From: an uncultured Pseudomonadales bacterium
GTDB taxonomy: Bacteria > Pseudomonadota > Gammaproteobacteria > Pseudomonadales > Pseudohongiellaceae
Assembly (NCBI GenBank): GCA_943842505.1
Contig: CALTDI010000026.1
Coordinates: forward strand, 1 to 37,230
DNA length: 37,230 bases
Direction of reading: 5' to 3'
This document shows, piece after piece, positions 26,354 to 35,570 of the stretch. A program made the position numbers and the translations under genes. Positions within the stretch are counted from its first letter, which is position 1; every line of letters starts with the position of its first letter. The notes beneath the pieces are model-generated. The model saw only the letters and a list, made by a program, of their open reading frames with translations. It did no database searches and had not been told where the DNA came from.

Positions 26354-26538
26354 TGGATGCTTCCTACGTCGATCGAATTAGGAGTGACTTCATTCTAAAT
26401 GATATTGACCGAGCATACACGCATGGACTTTCTGTGTATTCCCTTTTACCCTCGGTGAATATACCGAGGATAAATTTTATGACGCATCTAATGCTACGTA
26501 CGCTACGTACAAAATTCTTTTCTAATGGAACTCTTTCA

Positions 26539-27519
26539 ATGAAGAGGTTGGTCAAGGTCTGGCTGTCTCTTTGTGCCTTAAGCCTTCTAGGAGCCTGTAG
26601 GCTGGTAGTCGTAGCCAGCCCTGGCGATGAGAACTCGCAGACCCCTTGGAATTGGAGTGAAGACTACGTGCTGGAACAAGTGGGTCATGTTCGTGCCGGC
26701 AAAGATCTCAATCCCGAAAGTTGGCCCGGTGGCGCCCGTGTTGCCGTATTGCTTTCCTACGATGTAGATAACGAAACAGTTATGGGTTTGAGAACCGGGG
26801 AGATTAGCGTGGGTCCCTTGTCTCAGGGGCAGTATGGGCATCGTGTAGCCTTGCCACGAATCGTAGAGCTAATGAATGAAGAGAATATTCCAACCACATT
26901 TTTCTTTCCTGCCTGGAGTATGAAGATCGCGCCTGAGCAGGCCGCCTTGATCAATGAGTCAGGCCTGCATGAAATAGCGGTACACGGCTGGATACATGAA
27001 CTGAACACGGCTCTGGATGCTGAGACCGAAGAGCGGCTGCTTCGGCAGGCTGTAGAGGAGATAGAGACTATTTCCGGAAAATCGATTGTGGGATATCGGG
27101 CTCCTTCTTGGAATCACAGCCCTAATACACTCAGTATCGTGAAAGAGATGGGCTTCCTCTATGAAAGTTCTCTCATGCATGATGATCGTCCCTATGAATT
27201 ATTGTTAGACGGCGAGCCTACCGGAATCGTGGAGCTGCCCGTGGAGTGGATCCTCGACGATGCACCTCTGTTTAATCCCAGGGGAAATAGCTACATGAAT
27301 CCCCGTGATGTTATGCAGGTCTGGATTGACGAGTTCGACAGAGCGTGGGAAGAAGGCACGCTATTCCTGCTGACTATGCACCCTCACGTGACGGGGCACC
27401 GATCGCGCATAGTGGCTCTTGAGGGCCTGATCGAGCATATCAAAGCAAAGGGCGATGTCTGGTTCGGTACTCACGAAGAGGCTGCGCGTTACGTTCGCCA
27501 GCAGGCTGGCATGAACTAG
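26539..27519 (+). CDS. Polysaccharide deacetylase lipoprotein (HpPgdA-like)
   Basis: 326 residues from ATG 26539. Lipobox LLGAC puts the lipidated Cys at residue 20, so the enzyme is membrane-anchored in the periplasm. NodB-type carbohydrate esterase 4 motifs: SYDVDNE (73-79, Asp75 catalytic base and Asp77 metal ligand), HGWIH (149-153, zinc ligands), RAPSWNHS (187-194), ending with TMHPHV (279-284). The arrangement ELPVEWILDDAPLFNP and SPRD-like NPRDVMQVWIDEFD matches Helicobacter pylori PgdA closely, a peptidoglycan deacetylase-like enzyme acting on small substrates. Upstream in-frame ATGs exist at 26353 and about 26479, the latter with a good gagga site; these would put about 20-60 residues before the lipoprotein signal, which is less plausible. 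Confidence 0.85.
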   Translation: MKRLVKVWLSLCALSLLGACRLVVVASPGDENSQTPWNWSEDYVLEQVGHVRAGKDLNPESWPGGARVAVLLSYDVDNETVMGLRTGEISVGPLSQGQYGHRVALPRIVELMNEENIPTTFFFPAWSMKIAPEQAALINESGLHEIAVHGWIHELNTALDAETEERLLRQAVEEIETISGKSIVGYRAPSWNHSPNTLSIVKEMGFLYESSLMHDDRPYELLLDGEPTGIVELPVEWILDDAPLFNPRGNSYMNPRDVMQVWIDEFDRAWEEGTLFLLTMHPHVTGHRSRIVALEGLIEHIKAKGDVWFGTHEEAARYVRQQAGMN

Positions 27520-27762
27520 AGCGAAACTGTGGGCTTATTCAGCATGGCTTTTAGAGCGGCGCGTTCCAGTGCTGCATTTCTCCTAATGCGAGACAAGTGA
27601 AAAATTAAAAAGATCGAAGTGGGCGGATATGCGCAGCGTTTGCTAGCAACAACAGCCTGGCCTTAATAAATGGGCCAAGCGCTTGGAATTTTCGATCTCA
27701 CTCTCTATGATTCGAAGTAATCGTTCGCTCCTCCTATCGTCGCTACCTTAAAGAGCAATCCT

Positions 27763-29301
27763 ATGCTTAGAAAAATATGCCTGTCATGCCTCCTTCTCTG
27801 CGTACTCCCCAATTCAAACGCGCAGCAAGCTTCGAGTCTTGAAGTCGCGGAGCGTATCAACGCCTACCGCAGCGATAACGAAAAACAAATCCTGCAGGAC
27901 TTCGTCGAACTCCTGTCATTGCCTAACGATTCAATAAATTTGGCGGACATGGCGGTCAACGCCGAACACATCGAGAATCTATTGCAGCAGCGTGGTTTCG
28001 AAACGCTACGCCTCGAGGCGGGCAGGGCGCCCTATGTTTTTGGCGAGCTGCTTACGCCGGGTGCTACCGAGACTCTACTGCTCTATGCACACTTCGATGG
28101 CCAGCCCACGCAGATCGAGAACTGGGTGTATCCGCCCTTTACGCCCACGCTCTTGGATGCACCGCTGTCTTCCGGTGGTACGCCCATCGATATGAATGCC
28201 GTGAGTGGCCGCTTCGATCCCGAGTGGCGGCTCTATGCGCGCTCGGCAGGCGACGACAAGATGCCGGTGATTGCGCTTATTCATGTCTTGGATGCAATGC
28301 GTCAGAACGGCATTCCACTGTCGGTAAACTTGAAGGTGCTTTTCGATGGAGAGGAGGAGCGTGGCTCACCTAGCCTCGGCGCTATTATCGATGCGAACCC
28401 AGGTCTGTTTGAGGCCGACCTCATGCTCTTCAGCGACGGGCCAATGCATCAGTCACGACGCGCACAACTAGTATTTGGTGTGCGCGGTGGACGCACACTG
28501 GACATGACGACTTACGGCGCTGTGAGACCGCTGCATTCAGGCCACTACGGTAACTGGGCGCCCAACCCGATCATGCGCATGGCCTATCTGTTGACTAGCA
28601 TGCGTGATGAGAGCGGTCGCATTCTTATCGACGGCTACTACGACAACGTTGCGACTCTCTCGGAGAGAGAGCGAGAAGCGATCGATACCATGCCTAATAT
28701 CGAAGCGATGCTGCAAGATGAGCTAATGGTGAACACGCCGGAGGGTGCTGGGATGCGTATCGAAGAGTTGGTTACCTTGCCGGCTTTTAACGCGCGTGGG
28801 CTCATAGCTGGGGGTGTTGGCAATCAGGGGCGAAATATCATTCTCTCTACGGCGACGGCGTCTATTAATCTGCGCCTGGTACCGAATCAGGATCCGGAAA
28901 GAATCAGAGAGATCATCGAGGCGCACGTTAGCGCTGAAGGTTTCTACATCGTGCATGATGATCCGACTCCCGAGCAATTACGCGAACATGAGAAGGTAAT
29001 CAAGTTGGACTGGCGTGGCGGTGGCAGCCCTGGTCTGCGTACGTCGATGGACGGAGAGATGGCGCAGCGTCTAATCGCGGTCATGCGCGAGATCACCCCG
29101 GAACTACTGCTCACTCCTACCATGGGCGGCGGCTTGCCCCTGAATTCCTTCGACGATCGCATCGATATGCCAATCGTGATTTTGCCGCTGGCAAACCATG
29201 ACAATAATCAGCATTCGGAAAACGAAAATCTCAGGCTGCAAAACTTCTGGGATGCCATGACCGCCTATGGCGTGGTGCTCAGCCAGTTGGGCCGTCCCTA
29301 G
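27763..29301 (+). CDS. M20-family dizinc peptidase, exported
   Basis: 512 residues. Signal peptide cut near SNA-QQA (residue 20). M20/M28-type catalytic residues: YAHFDGQP (His110, Asp112), GDDKM (Asp164, Asp165), DGEEERGS (Glu197-199), SDGP (Asp225), and a late His in ANHDNNQHSENENL. A lid/dimerisation domain lies between about 235 and 380. Hydrolyses peptide, dipeptide or N-acyl amino acid bonds in the periplasm. The gene is followed by the minus-strand TonB receptor, with 327 bases between them. Substrate unknown. Confidence 0.92.
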   Translation: MLRKICLSCLLLCVLPNSNAQQASSLEVAERINAYRSDNEKQILQDFVELLSLPNDSINLADMAVNAEHIENLLQQRGFETLRLEAGRAPYVFGELLTPGATETLLLYAHFDGQPTQIENWVYPPFTPTLLDAPLSSGGTPIDMNAVSGRFDPEWRLYARSAGDDKMPVIALIHVLDAMRQNGIPLSVNLKVLFDGEEERGSPSLGAIIDANPGLFEADLMLFSDGPMHQSRRAQLVFGVRGGRTLDMTTYGAVRPLHSGHYGNWAPNPIMRMAYLLTSMRDESGRILIDGYYDNVATLSEREREAIDTMPNIEAMLQDELMVNTPEGAGMRIEELVTLPAFNARGLIAGGVGNQGRNIILSTATASINLRLVPNQDPERIREIIEAHVSAEGFYIVHDDPTPEQLREHEKVIKLDWRGGGSPGLRTSMDGEMAQRLIAVMREITPELLLTPTMGGGLPLNSFDDRIDMPIVILPLANHDNNQHSENENLRLQNFWDAMTAYGVVLSQLGRP

Positions 29302-29628
29302 CGCAGCGACTCAGCTTGGTCTTTGTCGGCAACGAGACGCTAACACAGGGTTTTGATTTGCCGCGTGAGGACAGCATTCGAACTGGCCGGGACGTGCCTT
29401 ACGATAGCCTTGGCGCCATGTGCATTTCTAGAGCGCTGGCAATCGGGCTGTAGTTATTTCGGAAGTCTATGTTCTGAATTGAGAGGCTTAACCTAAAGGT
29501 CGCTGCAGGCATTGTACTTTAAGAATTTGCAGCGGGTGAAAGCAGAGGTTAGTTTCCTTTTCCACCCTTTCCTACCCTCACCGCTGAACTTGCTAGCGCT
29601 ACTTCTATCCTGGCCCGAGTCCTACTAT
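29302..29628. other. Intergenic stretch between convergent genes
   Basis: 327 bases with no gene I can support. The one frame through it (plus strand from about 29512) has no domain and runs into the antisense of the TonB receptor. The only structure seen is an inverted repeat cgctgca/tgcagcg with a 20-base loop (29501-29534), too loosely spaced to be a clear terminator. Confidence 0.4.
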
Positions 29629-31812
29629 CTAAAAGTTGCCAGTTACCTTGAAGCTAAGTTCCACGCCGGTGGTGGTGCACTGCCCTTCTATCTCTTCCAG
29701 AATATTGTCCGAGATACGTCCGACGAAACGGGTTCGCCGCCTGCAGCGTACATTGTTGCTGACATTTCCAATATCGAGACGGTGAGTCAGACCACGACTG
29801 TCTACGTATTCGGCAAAAAGATTGTAGCGCGGATCGCCAATCTCAAACTCAATGTCATCTACGTCATAGCGGAATAAACCACCATCGACACGGTCGAAGT
29901 TCTGGAGTCCCCAGTTGAATCGCCACTCGGGAATGTCGTGGCGCATGGTAAGTCGCCATTGCCCGCGTATATATGACTGAAAGCGACGCTCAACGTTAAG
30001 AAACGGATCGGTGACCTGAGAATCTTGCACTAAAAATGAAGGTGAAACTAATAGGTTTGGCAAGCCGATCATGCCCATACGAATACTCGCATTCAGATCT
30101 AGGCCATATTCCGTGCCATCACCGATATTTCCGTTAGCAGATTGTAAGTTGTTATCCGAGGGTGATACGTCGATACGGTCAATCACATCCTGATGATTGG
30201 CATAGAAGGCTTCAGCACTCATCACTCCAACATCGTTGGGCAGGCGGTACTCAGTTCTAAAGGTGTAGCGCCACTGAGTCTGCTGACGCAGACCGGCGTT
30301 GCCCGACACGAGATTGCGATCGTTGTCTTGTTCGTCATTCGAGGCGACGAAATCGGCAAAGTTAAGCTGATTGATAATACGCTCGACAGTGCCGCGCAGC
30401 TGGAGCATAGGGGTCAGGTCGTAGCGTAGATCCAACTTCGGCTTAACGAAACTAAAATCTCGTGTTCTGGTGATATCGCCAGTCTGGGAAATTTCTGATG
30501 CCTCATAGACTAGCGTAGACTCGAGAGACATCTTTGGACTAATAGTCCAATTATGAATCAGAAACGGTTCATAGCGAATCTCTTCGACTCGTGAGTTCGC
30601 GTTAGAGACGTTCTGTGGAACCAGGCCGCCTACTGCGGCTGAAGGTGTGCCGGTAGAGCTGAGCAAGCCTAATGCAAGCTTCGAGTCGAGAATGGTCTGT
30701 GCACCTTCGACACCGAACTCGATACTCTGTTCAGAAAATACATCCATGGTGTAGGAGCCACGTACAATTCGCTCCTGAATGATTCTGTCGTTGTTGAGGA
30801 ACAAGTTGTTCTCAAACACGTTGTCATCGTTTAGTTTGAATCTCTCTCGCGTAGAGTTCTGGTTGTTCTGATTGGCGATGCCCAGCAATTTAAAGCGGGA
30901 GCCACTAGCTAAAGTTAACTCGTAGTCGCCACCCACTTCCCAGTTGTCCCGATCGGAGGGATTGTCTTCTTTCTCGGTAGTGAGAGGGTTTGCCGTGCTG
31001 CGCAAATTATTGGTGATGCGGCTCACCGAAGTGGGGGAGTCCTGCACGGCATAGAGCGCATTCACGCGAGCGCTGCTGTTGGGCGAGATATTGTAGCCAA
31101 GATTCATGCTTATCTCGTTACTCTCACGATCATTAATACGGTGCTCTGAAATAACGTCGTTGCGGCCGAAATCCGCCAGAATGCTGCGCTCATGGGTTAC
31201 GTTATGGCTATAGCGAGGATTACTGCGCAGGGTGAACAGGTAGTTAAATTCGCCCCGTTGTCCGTTCACTGCGACCGAGCCGGAGGGAATGAATTCGCCA
31301 TCCTGGGCCATTGCTGCGCTCGCATCCCAGGAAACACTCTGGGATGCCAAGGCTTCGAATAACACCACGTTGATCACCTGGCCGCTGCCTCGCACATCGA
31401 GCTCGCCAGAGGTGCCGCGAATGATCTGTATTTCCTTCACCTGATCTGTGGCGATTCGGCGCAGTAGTCCGCCGGCCTGGTTGTTCTTGCCAGCGGTGCG
31501 CTTGCCGTCAATGAGAATTTCCGTGCCGCCGCTACCACTGCCTAGGCCGCGACCACCGGCAGTAGGGTTTCCTCCACCGGGGCCTCCAGGGCCGCCCGTG
31601 CTGGCTTGGCCGGGTATGCGGTCGAGCATGTCTTGGGCGGTGCGTGGCCCCCACTGGACGAAATAGCTCGCGGGGTAGATCACGGTAGAATCGTCGCCGC
31701 TCGCGTCCTGGGCCATGGCTGCCGGAGCCAGCGCGAAGCAGAGGGTCAAGATCATAGGGAGTTTGGTGGCCAGTAGGGCTAACCGATTCCAGGTAAAAGC
31801 AGAGTAACGCAT
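29629..31812 (-). CDS. TonB-dependent receptor with Gly-rich plug insert
   Basis: 727 residues. Signal peptide cut at AMA-QDA (residue 34). TonB box region STVIYPASYF (42-51), then a plug (about 52-150) with AQDMLDRIPG, ILIDGKR, EIQIIRGTSGELDVRGSGQVINVVL. A glycine/proline-rich segment (73-97, mainly GGPGGPGGG and GRGLGSGSGG) is inserted in the plug where others have the variable loop. The barrel ends VELSFKVTGNF with the terminal Phe needed for assembly. The gene is convergent with the M20 peptidase. Substrate not predictable; the insert matches a common subgroup of proteobacterial receptors. Confidence 0.9.
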   Translation of the reverse strand: MRYSAFTWNRLALLATKLPMILTLCFALAPAAMAQDASGDDSTVIYPASYFVQWGPRTAQDMLDRIPGQASTGGPGGPGGGNPTAGGRGLGSGSGGTEILIDGKRTAGKNNQAGGLLRRIATDQVKEIQIIRGTSGELDVRGSGQVINVVLFEALASQSVSWDASAAMAQDGEFIPSGSVAVNGQRGEFNYLFTLRSNPRYSHNVTHERSILADFGRNDVISEHRINDRESNEISMNLGYNISPNSSARVNALYAVQDSPTSVSRITNNLRSTANPLTTEKEDNPSDRDNWEVGGDYELTLASGSRFKLLGIANQNNQNSTRERFKLNDDNVFENNLFLNNDRIIQERIVRGSYTMDVFSEQSIEFGVEGAQTILDSKLALGLLSSTGTPSAAVGGLVPQNVSNANSRVEEIRYEPFLIHNWTISPKMSLESTLVYEASEISQTGDITRTRDFSFVKPKLDLRYDLTPMLQLRGTVERIINQLNFADFVASNDEQDNDRNLVSGNAGLRQQTQWRYTFRTEYRLPNDVGVMSAEAFYANHQDVIDRIDVSPSDNNLQSANGNIGDGTEYGLDLNASIRMGMIGLPNLLVSPSFLVQDSQVTDPFLNVERRFQSYIRGQWRLTMRHDIPEWRFNWGLQNFDRVDGGLFRYDVDDIEFEIGDPRYNLFAEYVDSRGLTHRLDIGNVSNNVRCRRRTRFVGRISDNILEEIEGQCTTTGVELSFKVTGNF

Positions 31813-32199
31813 GGCTTGATTCCGTTGCTGCGCCCGACTTTCTAGGGGCGATCGAATTCTGAAAGAGGGGATTGTACCGACAAGCCGCGGAAATGGCCTG
31901 TGTCTGTTACAAAGTGTTATTAATTAGGAATGTTTCACTAGAGGGGTAGATGCTCTTCTTGTATAGGAGGGTTTCCCTGGAGTAGAGTGCGCAGCCAGAC
32001 AATTCTGCCGCCCCAAAGTCTGCGCAAGTTTTCGCGTTTCTGTGCTGCAAGGCCGCTACAATAGGCACCTTCTCACATCGATAATTAATCTGTACTTGCT
32101 CGAGCATTCGCCGAAGGGGCATTATTGTCAGATACACTGATAAGCACCTTCAGAATTTCCAACACTCCAGTTAGAGACGCCAGCTAAGACGAAAACAGC
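31813..32199. other. Divergent intergenic region
   Basis: 387 bases between the minus-strand TonB receptor and the P-type ATPase remnant. It should hold the receptor's promoter on the minus strand, but I could not fix one. There is no tRNA, riboswitch or repeat visible. A 76-codon minus frame (31907-32137) has no recognisable domain or ribosome site and is rejected. Confidence 0.4.
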
Positions 32200-32418
32200 A
32201 TGACTAAATATGACAACGTGAGCAGCGCCTCGCCATGTACAACGCCATGGAGTCGCAGTGCCGAGGAGATACTCGACGAATTGAGTGTGCGTACAGAGGA
32301 CGGGCTAAGTGCGGATGAGGCTGCGCGCCGGCTCCTGCATTTCGATCCTAATCAGCTGTCAGAAAGCAGGCCGCGTTCGCTGCTTAGTCTGGTGCTAGCG
32401 TCGCTGACATCGAGTTGA
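32200..32418 (+). pseudogene. N-terminal remnant of a P-type cation ATPase
   Basis: 72 codons. Residues about 17-62 (PWSRSAEEILDELSV, then EDGLSADEAARRLLHFDPNQL) match the cation-ATPase N-terminal domain that opens Ca2+/H+-type P2/P3 ATPases, and the RSLLSLVL segment leads toward the first TM helix. At about 32380-32405 the match ends and the frame runs out 4 codons later at TGA 32416-32418. The remaining ~800 residues are missing and a metallo-beta-lactamase-fold gene follows in another frame. This looks like the left end of a deletion. Alternatively the assembly has joined two contigs here. Confidence 0.75.
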
Positions 32419-33044
32419 TTGCCATGAGTCATTTCCATCCTGATCATTCGGCCGACCTGCCGGCGATACTCTGGCCGGCAGGTGCTGAGTTTTCTCTCGC
32501 CGGCCCAGAGGGGAGCGAACTCTTTCCCTCGGTAGCGAGTTGGGCGCGCTCGCTGTTTGAGGCGGGGGGCGCTTTCGCCGTTCTCGAGGATCGACTCGAA
32601 TACTCTCTGTTAGAAGTAGAGGCAGATGGGGCTAGGGTAACGACTATCTGGGGCAATGGAGAGCTTGGGGTAACTGGCATTGGCGTGCCCCATGGTGATG
32701 TGCCTACCATCGGCTATCGCGTCGACTACGGAGAGTTGAGTGTTGCCTTCAGCAGCGATCAGAATGGGTCAAACGAGACGTTTGTTGAGTTCGTTAAGGA
32801 TGTCGACTATTTAGTCATTCACATGGCCGGCAACGAGAACTCTACGGGGGTCATTGCAAGTCTGCACGCAAAGCCAAGTGTCTGGGGTCAGATGGCAACG
32901 GCATCTAATGCGGGCCACGTTATCGTGAGTCATATAGCCACATCAGATCAGAATCAACTCGATGAAAATCTTTCGATACTTGCCGCAAACTATGGCGGCC
33001 CTGTTACCGTTGCATCGGACCTGATGTGTGTTGATGTCAGGTAG
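32415..33044 (+). pseudogene. Metallo-beta-lactamase-fold hydrolase, N-terminally truncated
   Basis: About 209 codons. The reading frame is open through the junction with the ATPase remnant. The first recognisable part is DIELIAMSHFHPDHSADL, the HxHxDH metal motif that normally lies about 60-80 residues into the protein; the beta-strands before it are lost. Then come VPHGDVPTIGYRVDYGELSVAFSSD with the later metal Asp, DYLVIHMAG, and HVIVSHIA. The nearest start is TTG 32415 inside the ATPase stop (TTGA), leaving the motif almost at the N-terminus, so a folded active enzyme is unlikely. Related proteins are hydrolases of the RNase Z/AtsA-like group. Confidence 0.75.
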
Positions 33045-33150
33045 AAAGAATACGTAACGCCCTCGCTTGTTAACTATCCTCCTTATATATCTCCTTATAT
33101 ACCTCCGCCACGCTTTACCGTTACAGCTGAAAAACGTAAGATAAGCCTCG

Positions 33151-33771
33151 ATGTCTACTCTCTCCGTAACCCGTGCTGTCAGCGCCCGTATTCCCACCGA
33201 ATACGGTGAGTTCGAGCTCGTCTATTACAGTAATACAGTCGATGACAAGGCACATCTGGCATTCCATATGGGAGACCTCAGCGGGGGAGAGAACGTTCTT
33301 GTTCGGCTGCATTCGGAGTGCCTAACCGGTGATATCTTTGGTTCGCTTAGATGTGACTGTGGCGAACAGCTAGACCGGTCGCTGCAGCTGATTGCAGAGG
33401 AAGGTCAAGGCGTACTGGTTTATCTTCGTCAGGAGGGCAGGGGTATTGGCCTGTTGCAGAAGATTCATGCCTACAACCTGCAGGATGACGGTCATGATAC
33501 CGTCGATGCCAACCTACTACTGGGGCATCAGGCAGATGAGCGCGACTACACGGTGGCGGTTCGTATTCTGGAAGACCTCGGCATTAAATCAGTTCGCCTT
33601 ATCACCAATAACCCCCTTAAGATTAGTTCGCTTGAAGACGCGGGGATTAAGGTAAACGAGCGAGTTGAACTGGATAATTTTGTCAATCCAGAGAATTCGC
33701 AATATTTGCTGACCAAGGCCCAGCGCATGAATCATCTTCTGCGCATGGCAAACGCGCCCACCGATAGTTGA
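33151..33771 (+). CDS. GTP cyclohydrolase II (RibA-like)
   Basis: 206 residues, cytoplasmic. Opens GTP to 2,5-diamino-6-ribosylamino-4(3H)-pyrimidinone 5'-phosphate, formate and pyrophosphate. Zinc ligands Cys57, Cys68 and Cys70 (SECLTGDIFGSLRCDC), GTP site RQEGRGIGL (93-101), and ADERDYT and TNNPLKI are conserved, as is the end YLLTKAQRMNHLL. Length equals stand-alone RibA (about 200); no RibB domain is fused. It is the first gene of a tightly packed set. The 106 bases before it are too short for an FMN riboswitch and lack its conserved blocks, and two near-copies of ctccttatata lie there. So it is probably not the housekeeping riboflavin gene. Confidence 0.93.
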   Translation: MSTLSVTRAVSARIPTEYGEFELVYYSNTVDDKAHLAFHMGDLSGGENVLVRLHSECLTGDIFGSLRCDCGEQLDRSLQLIAEEGQGVLVYLRQEGRGIGLLQKIHAYNLQDDGHDTVDANLLLGHQADERDYTVAVRILEDLGIKSVRLITNNPLKISSLEDAGIKVNERVELDNFVNPENSQYLLTKAQRMNHLLRMANAPTDS

Positions 33772-34502
33772 CAGTGACTGCCCTGGATATCAATCAGCAA
33801 ATTGAAAAGTGGCTGCATTCCCGTGTCTGTTCAGCGCAGGCTGACAACAGACCCTTCATAACGCTGTCCTATGCCCAAAGCTGGGACGGCAGCATTACGA
33901 CGCGCAGTGGTGAGGCCATGAACTTTAGTGGCGCCCAATCTATGCGCCTGACTCACCAACTGCGTAGTCTCCATGATGGCATTCTCGTCGGCATCGGTAC
34001 TGTCCTCAGTGATGACCCGCAACTGACTGTTAGGGGATGGACCGGATCAAACCCCCAGCCTATTGTTCTGGACAGTCAATTACGCACACCGCAGTCCGCG
34101 AAAATCTGCCATCACCCCGATAGGCAATGTTGGATATTAACAGTGCGTCCCGAATCTGAATTTCTGGGAGAGAAGGTTGATATTCTTACCGTACCCGGTG
34201 CCGACTCAAACGAAGAGCAGGTGTCTCTTCAGGCAGCCATGAATCTGCTGCATGAGCGTGGCATCAAGAGTCTGATGGTGGAAGGTGGGGCTACAGTGAT
34301 AACAGCCTTCCTCAAGGCGCGCCTGGCCGATGCCCTAGTCTTAACCGTTGCGCCTAGGCTTGTGGGTGGCTATAAGGCCGTTGGCGATCTGCAGGCAGGG
34401 GGCCGTGACGATCAGGTGAGTATTGATCCCTTACACTCGGCGTCTGCAGGCAGGGATCTTATCGTGTGGGGAGATTTACAATACGAGGGAGTCGACCGGT
34501 GA
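33768..34502 (+). CDS. Stand-alone RibD-type pyrimidine reductase (RibD_C)
   Basis: 244 residues, starting at TTG 33768 (TTGA overlap with the cyclohydrolase stop) or GTG 33774. Single RibD_C/dihydrofolate-reductase-like domain: FITLSYAQSWDGSITTRSGE, GILVGIGTVLSDDPQLTVRG, SLMVEGGATVITAFL and DALVLTVAPRLVGG. The deaminase half of bifunctional RibD is absent. In bacteria this domain reduces the ribosyl chain after deamination; in archaea and fungi the homologue acts before deamination on the cyclohydrolase II product. With only GTP cyclohydrolase II beside it, the second order of events is likely here. NADPH dependence is family knowledge. Confidence 0.88.
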   Translation: MTVTALDINQQIEKWLHSRVCSAQADNRPFITLSYAQSWDGSITTRSGEAMNFSGAQSMRLTHQLRSLHDGILVGIGTVLSDDPQLTVRGWTGSNPQPIVLDSQLRTPQSAKICHHPDRQCWILTVRPESEFLGEKVDILTVPGADSNEEQVSLQAAMNLLHERGIKSLMVEGGATVITAFLKARLADALVLTVAPRLVGGYKAVGDLQAGGRDDQVSIDPLHSASAGRDLIVWGDLQYEGVDR

Positions 34503-35533
34503 ACGCGCGGCAACTCTACTTCGTAAAGCCGCACCAGGTCGAAATCCGCGAACAACAGCTGCCGCCATTACAGCCCGGTCAGGTGCTGATCAAGAACCTG
34601 TATTCCGGTATCAGTGCCGGTACCGAGATGCTTGTTTACCGGGGCCAGCTACCCCAGGAAATGACGCTGGATGCCGGCCTGGCGGCTTTCGACCAGCAGA
34701 CGCTTGATTATCCACTTCAGTATGGCTATGCCTGCGTCGGCTGCATAGAAGAGGTCGGCGAGGGCGTTGATGGATCTTGCGTCGGCAAGACGGTTTTTTC
34801 TTTTCAGCCCCATGCAAGTCATCACGTCTGTAATATAGATTCTGTTATTGTCTTGCCCGAGGGCGTAGATCCAAAGGAGGCCGTTTTTCTGGCCAACATG
34901 GAGACGGCGGTGAACCTGGTACAGGACGGCAGTCCTATGCTCGGTGAGCGTGTACTGGTTCTGGGTCAGGGCATCGTTGGCCTATTAGTGTCCAGCGTCT
35001 TGGCAGAATTCCCACTCGCTAGCCTCTATGCCGTGGAATCTATCGACGGGCGTAGGGCTTTGGCAGATCAGGCGGGTGTGCAGGCGACATTTAGTCCAGA
35101 CTCGGTCGCCGACATTAACTCTCTACACGAGAAGCTGAGGATTAACGAGGCCGACGGTGGCGCCGATGTTGTTTTCGAATTGACCGGGGCTCCGGCTGCG
35201 TTGAATCTCGCGGTAGATCTGTGTGCCTACTCTGGCCGTATCGTCGTCGGTAGCTGGTATGGAACGAAGACGGCCCCGATTAATCTGGGCGAGAGATTCC
35301 ATCGTAACCGTATGACAATCGTTAGTAGTCAGGTCAGCAGTATTGCCCCTCAGTTAAGCGGTCGCTGGGACAAGGCGAGGCGCTTCGGCGTCGCCTGGGA
35401 TATGATAAAGAAGTGTCAGCCGGCTCGGTTGATTAGCCATTGCATGCCGTTCGCAGAAGCTGCACAGGCCTACCAGTTGTTAGATGGTGCAGCGCAAGAC
35501 ACAACACAGATAATTTTTGACTATCAGGACTAG
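34499..35533 (+). CDS. MDR-family (zinc-type alcohol) dehydrogenase, BchC-like N-terminus
   Basis: 344 residues from GTG 34499, overlapping the reductase stop by 4 bases (GTGA). Medium-chain dehydrogenase fold: GroES-like domain with LYSGISAGTEMLVYRG (35-49), then the Rossmann motif GQGIVG (156-161) and a last part LDGAAQDTTQIIFDYQD. The usual catalytic Cys and the GHE zinc motif are missing, so it may be zinc-free or use other ligands. SGISAGTE is also the wording of BchC, the bacteriochlorophyllide dehydrogenase, although no photosynthesis genes are present. It probably acts on the product line of the two genes before it. Confidence 0.88.
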   Translation: MNARQLYFVKPHQVEIREQQLPPLQPGQVLIKNLYSGISAGTEMLVYRGQLPQEMTLDAGLAAFDQQTLDYPLQYGYACVGCIEEVGEGVDGSCVGKTVFSFQPHASHHVCNIDSVIVLPEGVDPKEAVFLANMETAVNLVQDGSPMLGERVLVLGQGIVGLLVSSVLAEFPLASLYAVESIDGRRALADQAGVQATFSPDSVADINSLHEKLRINEADGGADVVFELTGAPAALNLAVDLCAYSGRIVVGSWYGTKTAPINLGERFHRNRMTIVSSQVSSIAPQLSGRWDKARRFGVAWDMIKKCQPARLISHCMPFAEAAQAYQLLDGAAQDTTQIIFDYQD

Positions 35534-35570
35534 CGTCAGCTAGTCAGTACTTTGCTTAGAGGTTTGTAGA

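Noticed and set aside
29512..29877. 121-codon plus frame at the end of the second TonB receptor
   Set aside because: More than half is antisense to the receptor's last strands; the rest has no features.
31907..32137. 76-codon minus frame between the TonB receptor and the ATPase remnant
   Set aside because: No recognisable domain, ribosome site or membrane segment.
33045..33150. FMN riboswitch ahead of the RibA-like gene
   Set aside because: The region is only 106 bases and lacks the RFN conserved blocks.
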